Part shown: piece by piece, positions 17,000 to 25,370 of the stretch
How the letters are laid out: the number at the start of each line of letters is the position of its first letter
Position numbering within the stretch: position 1 is the first letter of the stretch
From: Gammaproteobacteria bacterium
Lineage (GTDB): Bacteria; Pseudomonadota; Gammaproteobacteria; Eutrophobiales; Eutrophobiaceae
Length of the DNA: 42,742 nt
NCBI GenBank assembly: GCA_028279365.1
Contig: JANQNX010000011.1
Coordinates: 80,118 to 122,859 of the forward strand
Reading direction: 5' to 3'
Translations under genes and position numbers: made by a program
Notes under the pieces: generated by a model
Database searches by the model: none
Told to the model about the DNA's origin: nothing
The model's input: the letters and a program-made list of their open reading frames with translations, nothing else

Positions 17000-17019
17000 T
17001 CCTGCCGGGCGCACGCCAA
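17000..17019 (+). repeat. Duplicate of the tRNA-Arg 3' end
   Basis: TCCTGCCGGGCGC (17000-17012) repeats tRNA bases 16834-16845 plus flank, then has two extra bases (AC) before GCCAA, which again matches the tRNA's GCCA end. It is a 3' acceptor/T-arm fragment, not a functional tRNA. Confidence 0.75.
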
Positions 17020-17026
17020 TTACAAA

Positions 17027-17971
17027 TCAGCTTTTTCTTTTAGTCCAACTAATTAAGCCAAAAAGAGCTAAACCAAATAACCAAAATGCTGCGGGTAATG
17101 GAACCACTCTTAGTCTTAGTACTTCTACGTCAATAGGGCTCGCAAACCCAGCATCTGTAGTTAATTGTTGAAATTCATATGTTAACGAGCCCAGATCTTC
17201 AAAAATCACATCATCAAATTGGCCACTAATTTTTCCAGCAGCAACGATGTCAAAGCTATCTCCAAATTCAGGAGAATAGCCATTAATTAATTTTATGTTT
17301 AATGTGCCAGCTACATTAGTGGTAACTAACGTATCAAAATTGCTATATGATCTTATTGCATCAAACTCACCAAGTTCTGTGCCTGCAAGTTCAAGTGTAA
17401 GTATATTCGCAGAACCAAATGTTGCATCAATCCCAGAAGTTGTTGTGAATCCTTCACCGCCGGGATTAAAACTGTTTAAGAATGTTATGCCCCTAGAGTA
17501 AGTCCCCGACCCCTTAGCAGCACCATGGATTGTAAATTCGTTTGAGGTTTCTCCGCCAATAACAAGGCCATTATTTATGATGTCGGAATAAATATTTTGG
17601 GCGCCAGAAATAGAACCTTCTACAAATACTGTGTCAGCATTTATGTCTTTAAGGAATACATTTAGTTTACCAGTTGAGGAAATAGTTAGATCATTAACAA
17701 TATCCAAAGACGATTTTTGCAAAAGTGTGGCATTGTCAATGGTAAGGCTACGTAAACTAATACTAGAAGTTGAAGAAGGTAAATTTACGAATCCTACGTC
17801 ACTAATAATCACATCATGATTAATGGTGGGTAAGATACCGAGGCTCCAATTTGAAGGAATGTCCCAGTTACCACTGTCAGGACCAATATAATTATTGGTG
17901 ATTGGTAATCCTAATGCTGTAATAGGTATAGAACATAGAAAAATAGTCAAACAAGTAACGATCTTATTCAT
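17027..17971 (-). CDS. Exported VPLPA-CTERM protein with repeat-rich beta structure
   Basis: The 314-residue protein has a signal peptide (about 1-22) and a C-terminal sorting signal: VPLPAAFWLFG at about 290-300, a hydrophobic helix and a basic tail WTKRKS. This is the VPLPA variant of PEP-CTERM, recognised by an exosortase encoded elsewhere. The body opens with GNWDIPSNWSLGILPTINHD, a motif common at the start of beta-helical exported proteins, and is rich in Ser, Thr, Asn and hydrophobic residues with few charged ones. It is probably a cell-surface or exopolysaccharide-associated protein; the exact role is unknown. Confidence 0.85.
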   Translation of the reverse strand: MNKIVTCLTIFLCSIPITALGLPITNNYIGPDSGNWDIPSNWSLGILPTINHDVIISDVGFVNLPSSTSSISLRSLTIDNATLLQKSSLDIVNDLTISSTGKLNVFLKDINADTVFVEGSISGAQNIYSDIINNGLVIGGETSNEFTIHGAAKGSGTYSRGITFLNSFNPGGEGFTTTSGIDATFGSANILTLELAGTELGEFDAIRSYSNFDTLVTTNVAGTLNIKLINGYSPEFGDSFDIVAAGKISGQFDDVIFEDLGSLTYEFQQLTTDAGFASPIDVEVLRLRVVPLPAAFWLFGLALFGLISWTKRKS

Positions 17972-18282
17972 GCTAATGTTGCCATAGTCGCTGTTTGTTA
18001 TGTTAATGTTTTCGAATTACCTTAAATCTAGAATTATTTAACTTACACTAAGAGTGTTACCTTAAATTTACAATACGGTTACGAAAATAAATTTGATTAG
18101 CGTAGCGTAAGCAAAACTGGCTTCGAAAAAGCGACTTACAGGGAGTAGGTCATAATTCTGTTTGACGTCTAATTTCTCGTTTTGTCTTCTTTCTAAATTC
18201 AAATGTGCTTTTTACCCTTAAGTTTTCAGGTTACTCGTCGCTATAATGGGCAGTATTATTTTTCAAATTTGAGGATGAATGG
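17972..18282. other. Divergent intergenic region before the Amt-MCP gene
   Basis: Within this 311-base gap, 18117-18140 or so (AAGCAAAACTGGCTTCG...GACTTACAGGGAGTAGGTC) loosely resembles the hairpin repeats next to the tRNA. An imperfect repeat TTACACT-AAG-AGTGTTA lies near 18041-18057. A perfect -10 TATAAT occurs at 18242-18247, and GAGG just before the ATG at 18283 is a plausible ribosome site. No gene is seen. Confidence 0.5.
18242..18247 (+). promoter_or_regulatory. Probable -10 element of the Amt-MCP gene
   Basis: TATAAT lies 35 bases upstream of the start codon. The best -35 (TTAAGT at 18218-18223, 18-base spacer) is weak, so an activator may be needed. Confidence 0.45.
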
Positions 18283-20520
18283 ATGCCAATTAAATATTTG
18301 CCCCTGCTCTTTTTGATATACAGCTCCAATACGTTTGCCGCTAATGAGTCCTCATTGCAGTCCACGCTTGATATCGTCTGGCTGGCGATAGCTGCTGCTA
18401 TGGTATTTTTCATGCAAGCCGGTTTCTGTTTCCTGGAAACCGGATGTATTCGGAAAAAAAATTCCCTTAACGTTGCGGTAAAAAATATCTCCGACATGAT
18501 GATATCGGTATTGCTATTTTGGGTGGTGGGTTATGCATTAATGTTTGGCAGTTCAATGTCAGGATGGATAGGAAGCGATGGTTATTTGTTGAAAGGAATC
18601 AATCAGCCCTATGATATCGTCTTCTTTTTGTTCCAGGCCATGTTTGCGGGTACCGCCGCGACTATTGTCTCTGGCGCCGTGGCCGAAAGAATGAAGTTCA
18701 CCGGCTATCTCGTTATCGCCGCCGTGACGGCAGCTTTTATTTATCCTGTCGTAGGTCATTGGATATGGTCCGAAGGAGGATGGCTTGCCGAGAAAGGGTT
18801 TGTCGATTTTGCTGGCTCGACCGTAGTACATTCAGTTGGTGCCTGGATTGCGCTTGCCGGGATTATCGTTTTAGGTCCACGCATTGGCCGTTTCAATAAA
18901 GATGGCAGTGTTAATGAATTATTTGGTCATGATCTACTATTAACCACAATTGGTGTTTTCATCTTATGGTTTGGCTGGTTTGGTTTTAATGGCGGCAGCA
19001 CGCTCGCAGCAGACTCTTCAATTCCGTCAGTGTTGTTGAACACTATGTTAGCAGCATGTGCCGGTGGCCTGGTCAATTTAACCATTGCCAAGATAGACAG
19101 TGATCAAATCAGAATAGAACGTATTTTGAATGGCGTGTTGGGTGGTCTCGTTGCTATCACTGCCGGTTGCGGTGTTGTTGATCCAGTCGGCTCTGTGATT
19201 ATCGGAGGAATGGGAGGCGCCGTCGCACACTATACTCATCACCTATTGCTCTATGTATTTAAGTTAGATGATCCCATTAGTGCGATACCGGTGCATGGCT
19301 TTGCAGGTGCGTGTGGCACACTGATGTTAGCCTTCATTGCACCGTCTGGTACGTTTGAAGCGGGTGCAATGAATCAATTCGTTACTCAACTTACCGGTGT
19401 AGTGACAACGTTTATCTGGTCGTTTGGTCTGGGTCTATTATTATTTTACGCATTAAAGCTGTTTGATTTACTGCGCGTCTCTGAAGAACATGAAAGACAC
19501 GGTTTAAACATTACAGAACATGGTGCAAAAACCGGTTGGCTGGAGACGCTTAACGCAATGAATCAGATTTTAAACGATGGTGATTTATCACGTAGAGTCA
19601 ATGTTGAAATTGGTTCAGAATCAGGTGAAGTTGCTGCCTGCTTTAACGGTTTGATGGAAAAGTTTGAGTCTAACATGTCGCAAATGAAAATGACCTCTAA
19701 AGAAGTGAAGGAGACGTCCAGTCGCTTGCAAACATTTAGTGAGCAAACTCAACAACGCCTGGACGAGCAGAACAACAGTACCGAATCGATTTCAAATTCA
19801 ATTCAGGAACTTCGCGATATGTTAGATATGATTGATCATCAGGCAAATACAGTCGCAGATTCTTCAAAACAGGCTGATACCGAGGTTGATAGTATTGTTC
19901 AGGTTATTGAAGTCACTTCCCATTCTATTACTAAAATGATGGCTACCATTGATCAAGTGACTTCTATCCTGAATACCCTCCACCAAAATAGTAGTGAAGT
20001 TAGTCAAATTTCAGATGTCATTCGAGATATTTCTGAACAAACCAATTTATTGGCCTTAAACGCCGCGATTGAAGCGGCCAGAGCGGGCGAGGCGGGCAGA
20101 GGCTTTGCTGTCGTGGCTGACGAAGTCAGGGTTTTGGCTAGCCGTACAAAAGATTCAACAACGGAGATTGAACAAATGGTGAACTCACTAATAGAGCAGA
20201 CTAGTGTTGCTAATGAAACAATAGCCTCCGGTAAACAAGATGCAGTGAATTCCAATCAAGCCATTGAAATGGCAAAGCAGGCGTTTGAAATTATTTCAGA
20301 TGCCATGTCTGAACTTAAAACCGCGAATGTGAAATTATCTGAAACGATTACGCCTCAGGTAGAAGTGACAAAACGGATATACGATAACGTTTCTAATATT
20401 AAACAATTGTCAAACTCAACAAGTGGCGACATGATTCAAATACTTGAGGACGGAGAGCAAATGAGCAACATGACAGAACATCTTGAAAGTTTAGTTTCGC
20501 AATACCGTGTCATGCATTAA
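18283..20520 (+). CDS. Ammonium transporter (Amt) domain fused to methyl-accepting chemotaxis domain
   Basis: The 745-residue protein has a signal-like first segment, then an eleven-helix Amt domain (about 25-400): [21 protein letters not shown]175 and the first pore histidine H183 ([10 protein letters not shown]), GWFGFNGGS with F235/S239, and the second pore histidine H338 ([12 protein letters not shown]). The substrate-pathway residues of AmtB are thus retained. A HAMP-like linker (about 420-465) leads to an MCP signalling domain with the hairpin tip [20 protein letters not shown] and [15 protein letters not shown]. It should sense, and perhaps import, ammonium and report to a CheA/CheW array. 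No CheA or CheW gene is in the window. Confidence 0.93.
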   Translation: MPIKYLPLLFLIYSSNTFAANESSLQSTLDIVWLAIAAAMVFFMQAGFCFLETGCIRKKNSLNVAVKNISDMMISVLLFWVVGYALMFGSSMSGWIGSDGYLLKGINQPYDIVFFLFQAMFAGTAATIVSGAVAERMKFTGYLVIAAVTAAFIYPVVGHWIWSEGGWLAEKGFVDFAGSTVVHSVGAWIALAGIIVLGPRIGRFNKDGSVNELFGHDLLLTTIGVFILWFGWFGFNGGSTLAADSSIPSVLLNTMLAACAGGLVNLTIAKIDSDQIRIERILNGVLGGLVAITAGCGVVDPVGSVIIGGMGGAVAHYTHHLLLYVFKLDDPISAIPVHGFAGACGTLMLAFIAPSGTFEAGAMNQFVTQLTGVVTTFIWSFGLGLLLFYALKLFDLLRVSEEHERHGLNITEHGAKTGWLETLNAMNQILNDGDLSRRVNVEIGSESGEVAACFNGLMEKFESNMSQMKMTSKEVKETSSRLQTFSEQTQQRLDEQNNSTESISNSIQELRDMLDMIDHQANTVADSSKQADTEVDSIVQVIEVTSHSITKMMATIDQVTSILNTLHQNSSEVSQISDVIRDISEQTNLLALNAAIEAARAGEAGRGFAVVADEVRVLASRTKDSTTEIEQMVNSLIEQTSVANETIASGKQDAVNSNQAIEMAKQAFEIISDAMSELKTANVKLSETITPQVEVTKRIYDNVSNIKQLSNSTSGDMIQILEDGEQMSNMTEHLESLVSQYRVMH

Positions 20521-20571
20521 TTAAATATTAGTGAATTAACAACACTGTCAGATAGAGTTATCTTTTTGTCG

Positions 20572-20844
20572 TTAAAGCGCCGGGTTTTTCTCATTGTTGT
20601 AACGCGTACTTTTAATACTAATTAATAAAGCGCGAATATTTTTAACGTGTTTAATATAAGTTGCCATTAGTCCTATTTCGATGGACGTTTCAACTTTGCC
20701 AAGATTACGAATTCGGTTTTCGTAATTCTGCAAATCTTTCATGAGCATGGCTTCGGTATCGTCAAGGACTTTTTCACATTCAAAAATTTCCCAAAGCAGT
20801 GCTTTCTGTTGTTCGTCTATTTTAAGTAATTCAGACAAGGACAT
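20572..20844 (-). CDS. Small helical protein of unknown function
   Basis: The 90-residue soluble protein is predicted to be almost all helix (LSELLKIDEQQKALLWEIF, a middle helix ending NYENRIRNL, and TYIKHVKNIRALL), with no signal peptide or membrane segment. The ATG at 20844 is chosen because GGAGAG stands 6 bases upstream; the frame extends five codons further to another ATG. It faces the Amt-MCP gene tail to tail, 51 bases away. I do not recognise a family; a small adaptor or regulatory helical bundle is conceivable. Confidence 0.6.
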   Translation of the reverse strand: MSLSELLKIDEQQKALLWEIFECEKVLDDTEAMLMKDLQNYENRIRNLGKVETSIEIGLMATYIKHVKNIRALLISIKSTRYNNEKNPAL

Positions 20845-21174
20845 GATTCTCTCCAGCATTGTTTTATATGCTGTAGCGCAAGCCTTATGCCATTCTTAAT
20901 CGAGTTGTTATTACTAAATATAAATCAATTGCTTAGCGATATTTTTTGGGTTTTGTCGCGGGTATTATTTGTGTCTATTTGTTCGATTACGTCGGGCTAA
21001 AACGACATTAATGTTAAAAAAATTAGCCAGCACAAACCTGTGCCGTTGATTAAATTACTGTCCTGATCCTTATAGTCCTGATTGTGAACATTCTCACAAA
21101 TCATGAATAGCGCCCTGTTTTTGCTAATAAATTCACTTATAACTAATTACTATGTTTGACTTTAGAAGTTTGCA
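20845..21174. other. Divergent intergenic region, no gene seen
   Basis: This 330-base stretch separates divergent genes. It contains a small hairpin GCACA-AACC-TGTGC (about 21030-21043). The sequence near 21115-21143 (with TATAAC at 21138) may be the promoter of the CNB-rhodanese gene, but its -35 is poor. Confidence 0.4.
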
Positions 21175-22965
21175 GTGAATTTATACGACGTTCTCAGCAC
21201 TTTAGTTCCAACCAGCAACCTAAGCGCCGATCACATCGTAGCGCTGTGTGAGAACTCATTATTACGTACTGTTGTTCCGGGCAATACAGCTTTTAAAGAG
21301 GGTGATACAGATAATTATATGTATTATCTGCTTGAAGGCGGATTGGAACTGAACTCGACAAACAATACGTGTTTTAAGGTTGTCGCCGGTACAGATAATG
21401 CTCGCTATCCGTTGGCGCAATTTCAGCCTCGTCAATTCACTGCAACCGCAGTGGAAAAGTCCATCCTGTTACTACTTGATAGAGAGATGCTTGATTCATT
21501 CCTTATTGGTGACACAAATACTCAGGACAATGACGGTGTTGAGGTGAGTGATATTGATTACGATCAGAGTGGCGATTGGATGTCGCGCATATTGCAATCT
21601 CCCCTTTATGCCAATATTTCGGTAGAAAATATTCAAAGTATATTTTCACGCGTTGAATCCATTGACGTTAAAAAAGGTGATGTCATTATTCGTCAGGGCG
21701 ATGAAGGCGATTATTACTATATTATTCAAACAGGAAGCTGTCGTATCAGTCGTAAACCCCATCCAGACTCACAGGATGTGCATCTCGCCTATTTACGCGA
21801 AGGCGATGCATTTGGTGAAGAAGCGATTATTGCGAATTTAAAACGTAACGCATCGGTGACGATGATCAGCGATGGTTGTTTGATGCGTTTAGGTAAACAG
21901 GATTTTAAACAGTTAATTCTTCATCCGATTCAAAACAAGATCGGGCTCACAGAAGCCAGGCAACTGATTGATGATGGTGCTATCTGGCTTGATGTTCGTT
22001 ATCCGGATGAATATAAGGATTTTTCACTGGAGAACAGCCTTAACATCCCGTTAAATATGCTTCGATTGCAGGCCGAAAATATTGATACATCGAAACAGTA
22101 TATTACCTGTTGCGACACCGGTGCACGCAGTGCAATTGCCTCATATATCCTTGCGCAGTATGATGTGCAGGTATTTAATCTTGATGTTGGTTTAAATCAG
22201 ATCAAGCATCAATCAGCGACAGGGATGGCAGAAACGTTGACAAAAAAACAAATAACACCACCGTCCTCATCTCAATCAAAGCAAACATTAGTTGCTGAGA
22301 TTAATCAGCTACGCAAAGAACTCGATACACTCAAACAGCAGTTCCGTGAAGTTGTGCAAATCAGGGATATGGCGATGCAGTTGGAAAAAACGGTGATGTC
22401 TGCTACCGAGAAAAAACTCAAATCGCAACGAGAAAAAATCAATCAACAAACGCTCAGTGCTAACAAACTTATTATGAAAGCCAGAGATTTTCATAAAGAC
22501 CTGGAACAAGAACGCAAACTGGTTTTTCAGGAAGTTGAAAATTATCGTAAACAACAGGAATTGGAGATTACCAAGATCAGAGAGGATGTAGGTAAAAGGC
22601 TGTTGGAAGAAGAAAAGAAAATGCAGGCATTTTATGCGTGGAAAACCAATGAAGTAGAACGGATAAAACAAATTAAGGCGGCATTGGAAAAAGAATATCT
22701 ACAGCAATATTCTCTTCAAAACCCTCCTCTTGAAAACAGTATTGAGCCTGATGTAAATAATCAGGAACCGCAGCCGGAACTGAAGCGCTGGTTGGCCGAT
22801 CAGGTTCAACACGAGTTATCACCTATCAACCTGGAAATTCAAAAAGCCAAACGAAAATTAATTGAAGATGCAAAACGTAACGCCAGGAATAAAAATCAAT
22901 CAGCCGATCTACAAAAAAAAGTTTCAGTTAACAGTGCTGATACTGATAAAGACAAACTCGTCTGA
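21175..22965 (+). CDS. Double cyclic-nucleotide-binding, rhodanese and coiled-coil protein
   Basis: The 596-residue soluble protein starts with GTG. Domains in order are: a degenerate CNB (about 15-115, FKEGDTDNYMYYLLEGGLEL), a well-formed CNB (about 145-248) whose cassette has F213-G-E215 and R224 (KRNASV), a rhodanese domain (about 257-340, LDVRYPDEY and active loop C313-DTGARS), and a long charged coiled coil (about 365-515) with an Asn/Gln-rich tail. The second CNB should bind cAMP or a similar ligand; the rhodanese cysteine suggests sulfur transfer or sensing. There is no HTH or membrane anchor, so it is not a Crp-type regulator. It is transcribed alone. Confidence 0.88.
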   Translation: MNLYDVLSTLVPTSNLSADHIVALCENSLLRTVVPGNTAFKEGDTDNYMYYLLEGGLELNSTNNTCFKVVAGTDNARYPLAQFQPRQFTATAVEKSILLLLDREMLDSFLIGDTNTQDNDGVEVSDIDYDQSGDWMSRILQSPLYANISVENIQSIFSRVESIDVKKGDVIIRQGDEGDYYYIIQTGSCRISRKPHPDSQDVHLAYLREGDAFGEEAIIANLKRNASVTMISDGCLMRLGKQDFKQLILHPIQNKIGLTEARQLIDDGAIWLDVRYPDEYKDFSLENSLNIPLNMLRLQAENIDTSKQYITCCDTGARSAIASYILAQYDVQVFNLDVGLNQIKHQSATGMAETLTKKQITPPSSSQSKQTLVAEINQLRKELDTLKQQFREVVQIRDMAMQLEKTVMSATEKKLKSQREKINQQTLSANKLIMKARDFHKDLEQERKLVFQEVENYRKQQELEITKIREDVGKRLLEEEKKMQAFYAWKTNEVERIKQIKAALEKEYLQQYSLQNPPLENSIEPDVNNQEPQPELKRWLADQVQHELSPINLEIQKAKRKLIEDAKRNARNKNQSADLQKKVSVNSADTDKDKLV

Positions 22966-22994
22966 GCTCTTGTTTGAATATTCATATGCCTGAC

Positions 22995-23495
22995 TTAGTC
23001 TTGCCTATCAGGCGATCCTATTTTATCCAGTTGTGACTGCAGGCTGAGTTGATCCAGTTTTTCCAATGGTAAAGAAGTGAAAGTCTTGATTCGATAGTCA
23101 AGTTCCCAATAGGCTTTTTTCATTAATTCAAACTGCTCTGCCTCGGAGAGTTCAGGCTGGTCAGGATCTTCGATTCCCCAATGTGCCGACATTGGATTCC
23201 CGGGCCAGACAGGGCAGCTCTCATTTGCCGCATTTCTGCAGACCGTGATGACAAAATCAAAATCGATTTCGTCGCCAAACACATCCCAGCTTTTACTACT
23301 GAGATGCTCAATATCATGATGATTGATTTTGAGTACTTTGATTGCCAGCGGATTCACTTTGCCCTTGGGGTGACTGCCAGCGCTGTAAGCAACGAAATCA
23401 CCCAAACCGCGACGTTGCAATATCGCTTCGGCCATAATGCTTCGGGCAGAATTACCGGTACATAGAAACAAGACTTCAAACTTTCCTTCTTTCAT
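22995..23495 (-). CDS. arsC: Arsenate reductase, low-molecular-weight phosphatase type
   Basis: The 166-residue protein opens MKEGKFEVLFLCTGNSARSI, containing the C-x5-R phosphate/arsenate loop CTGNSAR. It has the second cysteine region VITVCRNAANESCPVWPG and PMSAHWGIEDPDQPE, all typical of ArsC proteins of the LMW-PTP fold that reduce As(V) to As(III) through a cysteine cascade. The ATG at 23495 is used; the frame runs 43 codons further upstream without similarity. No arsB, acr3 or arsR is adjacent, so the arsenite exporter must be elsewhere. It is divergent from fnr. Confidence 0.87.
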   Translation of the reverse strand: MKEGKFEVLFLCTGNSARSIMAEAILQRRGLGDFVAYSAGSHPKGKVNPLAIKVLKINHHDIEHLSSKSWDVFGDEIDFDFVITVCRNAANESCPVWPGNPMSAHWGIEDPDQPELSEAEQFELMKKAYWELDYRIKTFTSLPLEKLDQLSLQSQLDKIGSPDRQD

Positions 23496-23560
23496 TTTTA
23501 GAACTAACAGCAATAATAAAATAGACTGAAAATACGGTGTTTTTATGACATTATAATGAC

Positions 23561-23594
23561 TATAGGTGGTCTTCGTGCTCAAATACCACCTATA
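23561..23594. promoter_or_regulatory. Perfect 10-bp inverted repeat between arsC and fnr
   Basis: TATAGGTGGT (23561-23570) and ACCACCTATA (23585-23594) are exact complements separated by 14 bases. The right arm overlaps a TATAAT (23591-23596) on the plus strand and another lies near 23550-23555 (minus). It could be an operator controlling one or both divergent genes, or a stem-loop in a leader. Confidence 0.5.
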
Positions 23595-23648
23595 ATATAA
23601 GCTATTAATCATAAATACGTTCATAAGCCTCTATCTGGTTGAATAACA

Positions 23649-24413
23649 ATGAACAAGCATGATCAAGTCATAGATTTCTCCAGGATAAAAACATCCTGCT
23701 CGAGCTGTAATTTGCAGGAACTGTGTTTGCCACGTGGGCTCAGTGAGAAGGATCTGGATAAACTTGAATTAGTAGTGAAAGGTTCCAAGCCGCTGCACAA
23801 GGGCCATCATCTTTTTCGCATCAATGATAAATTCGATTCGCTTTATGCAGTACGATCTGGCTCGGTTAAATCCTACATTATTGATGAGCATGGCGAGGAA
23901 CAAATTATTGGTTTTTACTTTCCCGGTGAGATATTGGGCTTTGATGCCATCGATAGCAAACAGCACACTTGTTCCTCGGTTGCGTTGGAAACATCCACAT
24001 TTTGCTATCTGCCTTTTGAAAGGCTAAATGAGATTTGTTTAAAAATTCCTGATTTACAAAACCAGATGTTTCGCTTGTTGAGTCGTGAGCTCACTTCGGA
24101 AAATAAATTATTATTGACGATCAACCGCAAGACAGCGGAAGAACGAATCGCGACTTTTCTAATCAGTCTGTCTTCCCGATTTAAAATATTGGGCTACTCC
24201 GCCAGAGAGTATAATTTATCGATGTCTCGGCAGGAGATAGGAAACTATCTCGGTTTGACCATAGAAACAGTGAGTCGTCTTTTGAATCGTTTTCAGTCAA
24301 ACGGCGTAATCACGATTAACCGTAAAGCCATTCGCATTGAGAATCTTGCCGCACTTCAGGCAATTTGCGATAAAACACTGTCTAATCAGAATAATAAACA
24401 CTCCGCTGCTTAA
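23649..24413 (+). CDS. fnr: FNR/Anr-type oxygen-sensing transcription regulator
   Basis: The 254-residue protein has the four [4Fe-4S] ligands of FNR: C17, C20 and C26 (CX2CX5C) plus C119 (LETSTFCYLPFE), at the same spacing as E. coli C29-C122. A CNB-like sensor domain is followed by a Crp-type HTH with MSRQEIGNYLGLTIETVSRLL; the ETVSR recognition helix implies TTGAT-N4-ATCAA targets, which occur at 11207 and 27864. Under low oxygen it should dimerise and activate the cbb3 region. It is followed 32 bases later by the SafE-like gene in the same direction. Confidence 0.95.
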   Translation: MNKHDQVIDFSRIKTSCSSCNLQELCLPRGLSEKDLDKLELVVKGSKPLHKGHHLFRINDKFDSLYAVRSGSVKSYIIDEHGEEQIIGFYFPGEILGFDAIDSKQHTCSSVALETSTFCYLPFERLNEICLKIPDLQNQMFRLLSRELTSENKLLLTINRKTAEERIATFLISLSSRFKILGYSAREYNLSMSRQEIGNYLGLTIETVSRLLNRFQSNGVITINRKAIRIENLAALQAICDKTLSNQNNKHSAA

Positions 24414-24445
24414 TATCTCTTTGATCTTCACCCTAATCTGAATCA

Positions 24446-25195
24446 ATGTGGTTAAGTGCAATTATTGCTTTTAATATGGGTCTGCTCAGCAGCGTTCATT
24501 GCCTGGGTATGTGTGGTGGCATCATTACCATGTTGATGAAGGCAACGGCGAATGGCAATGATGCCAGTGCAAAGCCACTGGCAAGTTCTCTCGCTTATAA
24601 TCTAGGTAGGATTAGCAGCTATTGTATTGCAGGATTGATCGCTGGTTTGTTTGGCGCTGGCTTATCTGCGTTGATTGCGACTTATCAGTTGCACATGTGG
24701 GTTCAGGTCTTTGCTGCAGTGATTCTGATTCTTCTGGCATTGTCTATTCTCAATCTGTTCTCATTTGCTCGTCTGGAACGCCTGGGCCAACAAATCTGGA
24801 ACAAGGTTCAACCCTTTAGCAAGCGCCTGTTGCCAGTTGATAGTTTTCGTAAAGCGCTATTGTTTGGCATGGTTTGGGGCTGGCTACCATGCGGGCTGGT
24901 TTATTCAGCATTATTACTGGGTTTGACAACCGGGACTGTAGGCGGTGCGGTGTTAGTAATGTTTTGTTTTGGCCTCGGCACCTTGCCATCGATGATTTCT
25001 GCAGGTTTTGTCACCGAGCAGTTACAACAGTATATCAATCAACGGCAATTACGTTGGTGTTCTGCTGCCATGCTTATCTTGTTAGCAATCAGTTTACCGT
25101 TTTCAACATACTATTATGCAGGGCATCATGACGGACATGCTCCTGGAAATCATACCAGCTCGGACACTGACCCTCACTCCCACCACCATCATTAA
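24446..25195 (+). CDS. SafE/TauE-like membrane protein with His-rich tail, cbb3-associated
   Basis: The 249-residue protein has about six membrane helices, an N-terminal HCLGMCGG motif (H18, C19, M22, C23) and a tail rich in His and Asp (HHDGHAPGNH ... HSHHHH). Small SafE-like proteins with this motif are regularly found in cco loci of gammaproteobacteria, next to ccoI and ccoS. The cysteine/methionine and histidine groups suggest copper (or other metal) handling for oxidase assembly rather than sulfite export. Its stop codon ends exactly one base before the convergent ccoS stop codon. No clear ribosome site precedes the ATG. Confidence 0.82.
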   Translation: MWLSAIIAFNMGLLSSVHCLGMCGGIITMLMKATANGNDASAKPLASSLAYNLGRISSYCIAGLIAGLFGAGLSALIATYQLHMWVQVFAAVILILLALSILNLFSFARLERLGQQIWNKVQPFSKRLLPVDSFRKALLFGMVWGWLPCGLVYSALLLGLTTGTVGGAVLVMFCFGLGTLPSMISAGFVTEQLQQYINQRQLRWCSAAMLILLAISLPFSTYYYAGHHDGHAPGNHTSSDTDPHSHHHH

Positions 25196-25369
25196 TCATT
25201 GTTGTTTATTTTTCTCTGGCTCAACGTTTTTATCATCGTCCATTAGTATTTGATGACCTTCCGCTTCAATATCATCAAACTGACCAGAGTTGATAGACCA
25301 ATACAAAGCGGCGGCTAATAGACCGACGAAGATCAGCGAAATCAAGATCAGTATAAAAATGACTTCCAA
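25196..25369 (-). CDS. ccoS: cbb3 oxidase assembly protein CcoS (TTG start)
   Basis: The 57-residue product begins MEVIFILILISLIFVGLLAA, a single membrane helix, followed by YWSINSGQFDDIEAEGHQIL and MDDD, which is the CcoS signature (SGQFDD...ILMDDD). It starts with TTG, two bases after the ccoI stop, with AAGGAG in the ccoI tail serving as ribosome site. CcoS is needed for cofactor (heme/copper) incorporation into cbb3 oxidase. The gene is short and lacks ATG, so automatic callers may miss it. Confidence 0.93.
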   Translation of the reverse strand: MEVIFILILISLIFVGLLAAALYWSINSGQFDDIEAEGHQILMDDDKNVEPEKNKQQ

Positions 25370-25370
25370 C

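Larger units (their letters stand above)
16504..17026. other. Gap with tRNA-Arg, tRNA fragments and palindromic repeats
   Basis: This 523-base non-coding stretch holds a 5' tRNA fragment, a hairpin cluster, the intact tRNA-Arg, its terminator, a second hairpin cluster and a 3' tRNA fragment, each listed separately. Bases 16504-16632 show nothing else recognisable. Confidence 0.8.

Noticed and set aside
16633..17019. Second and third tRNA genes, or an integrase attachment site
   Set aside because: The fragments cover only the 5' or the 3' end and cannot fold; no integrase or phage gene lies nearby, and a 5' fragment is not what tRNA-targeting integrases leave.
24421..24446. TTGAT...ATCAA pair just before the SafE-like gene
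   Set aside because: The half-sites are 16 bases apart instead of 4, so it is not an FNR box.
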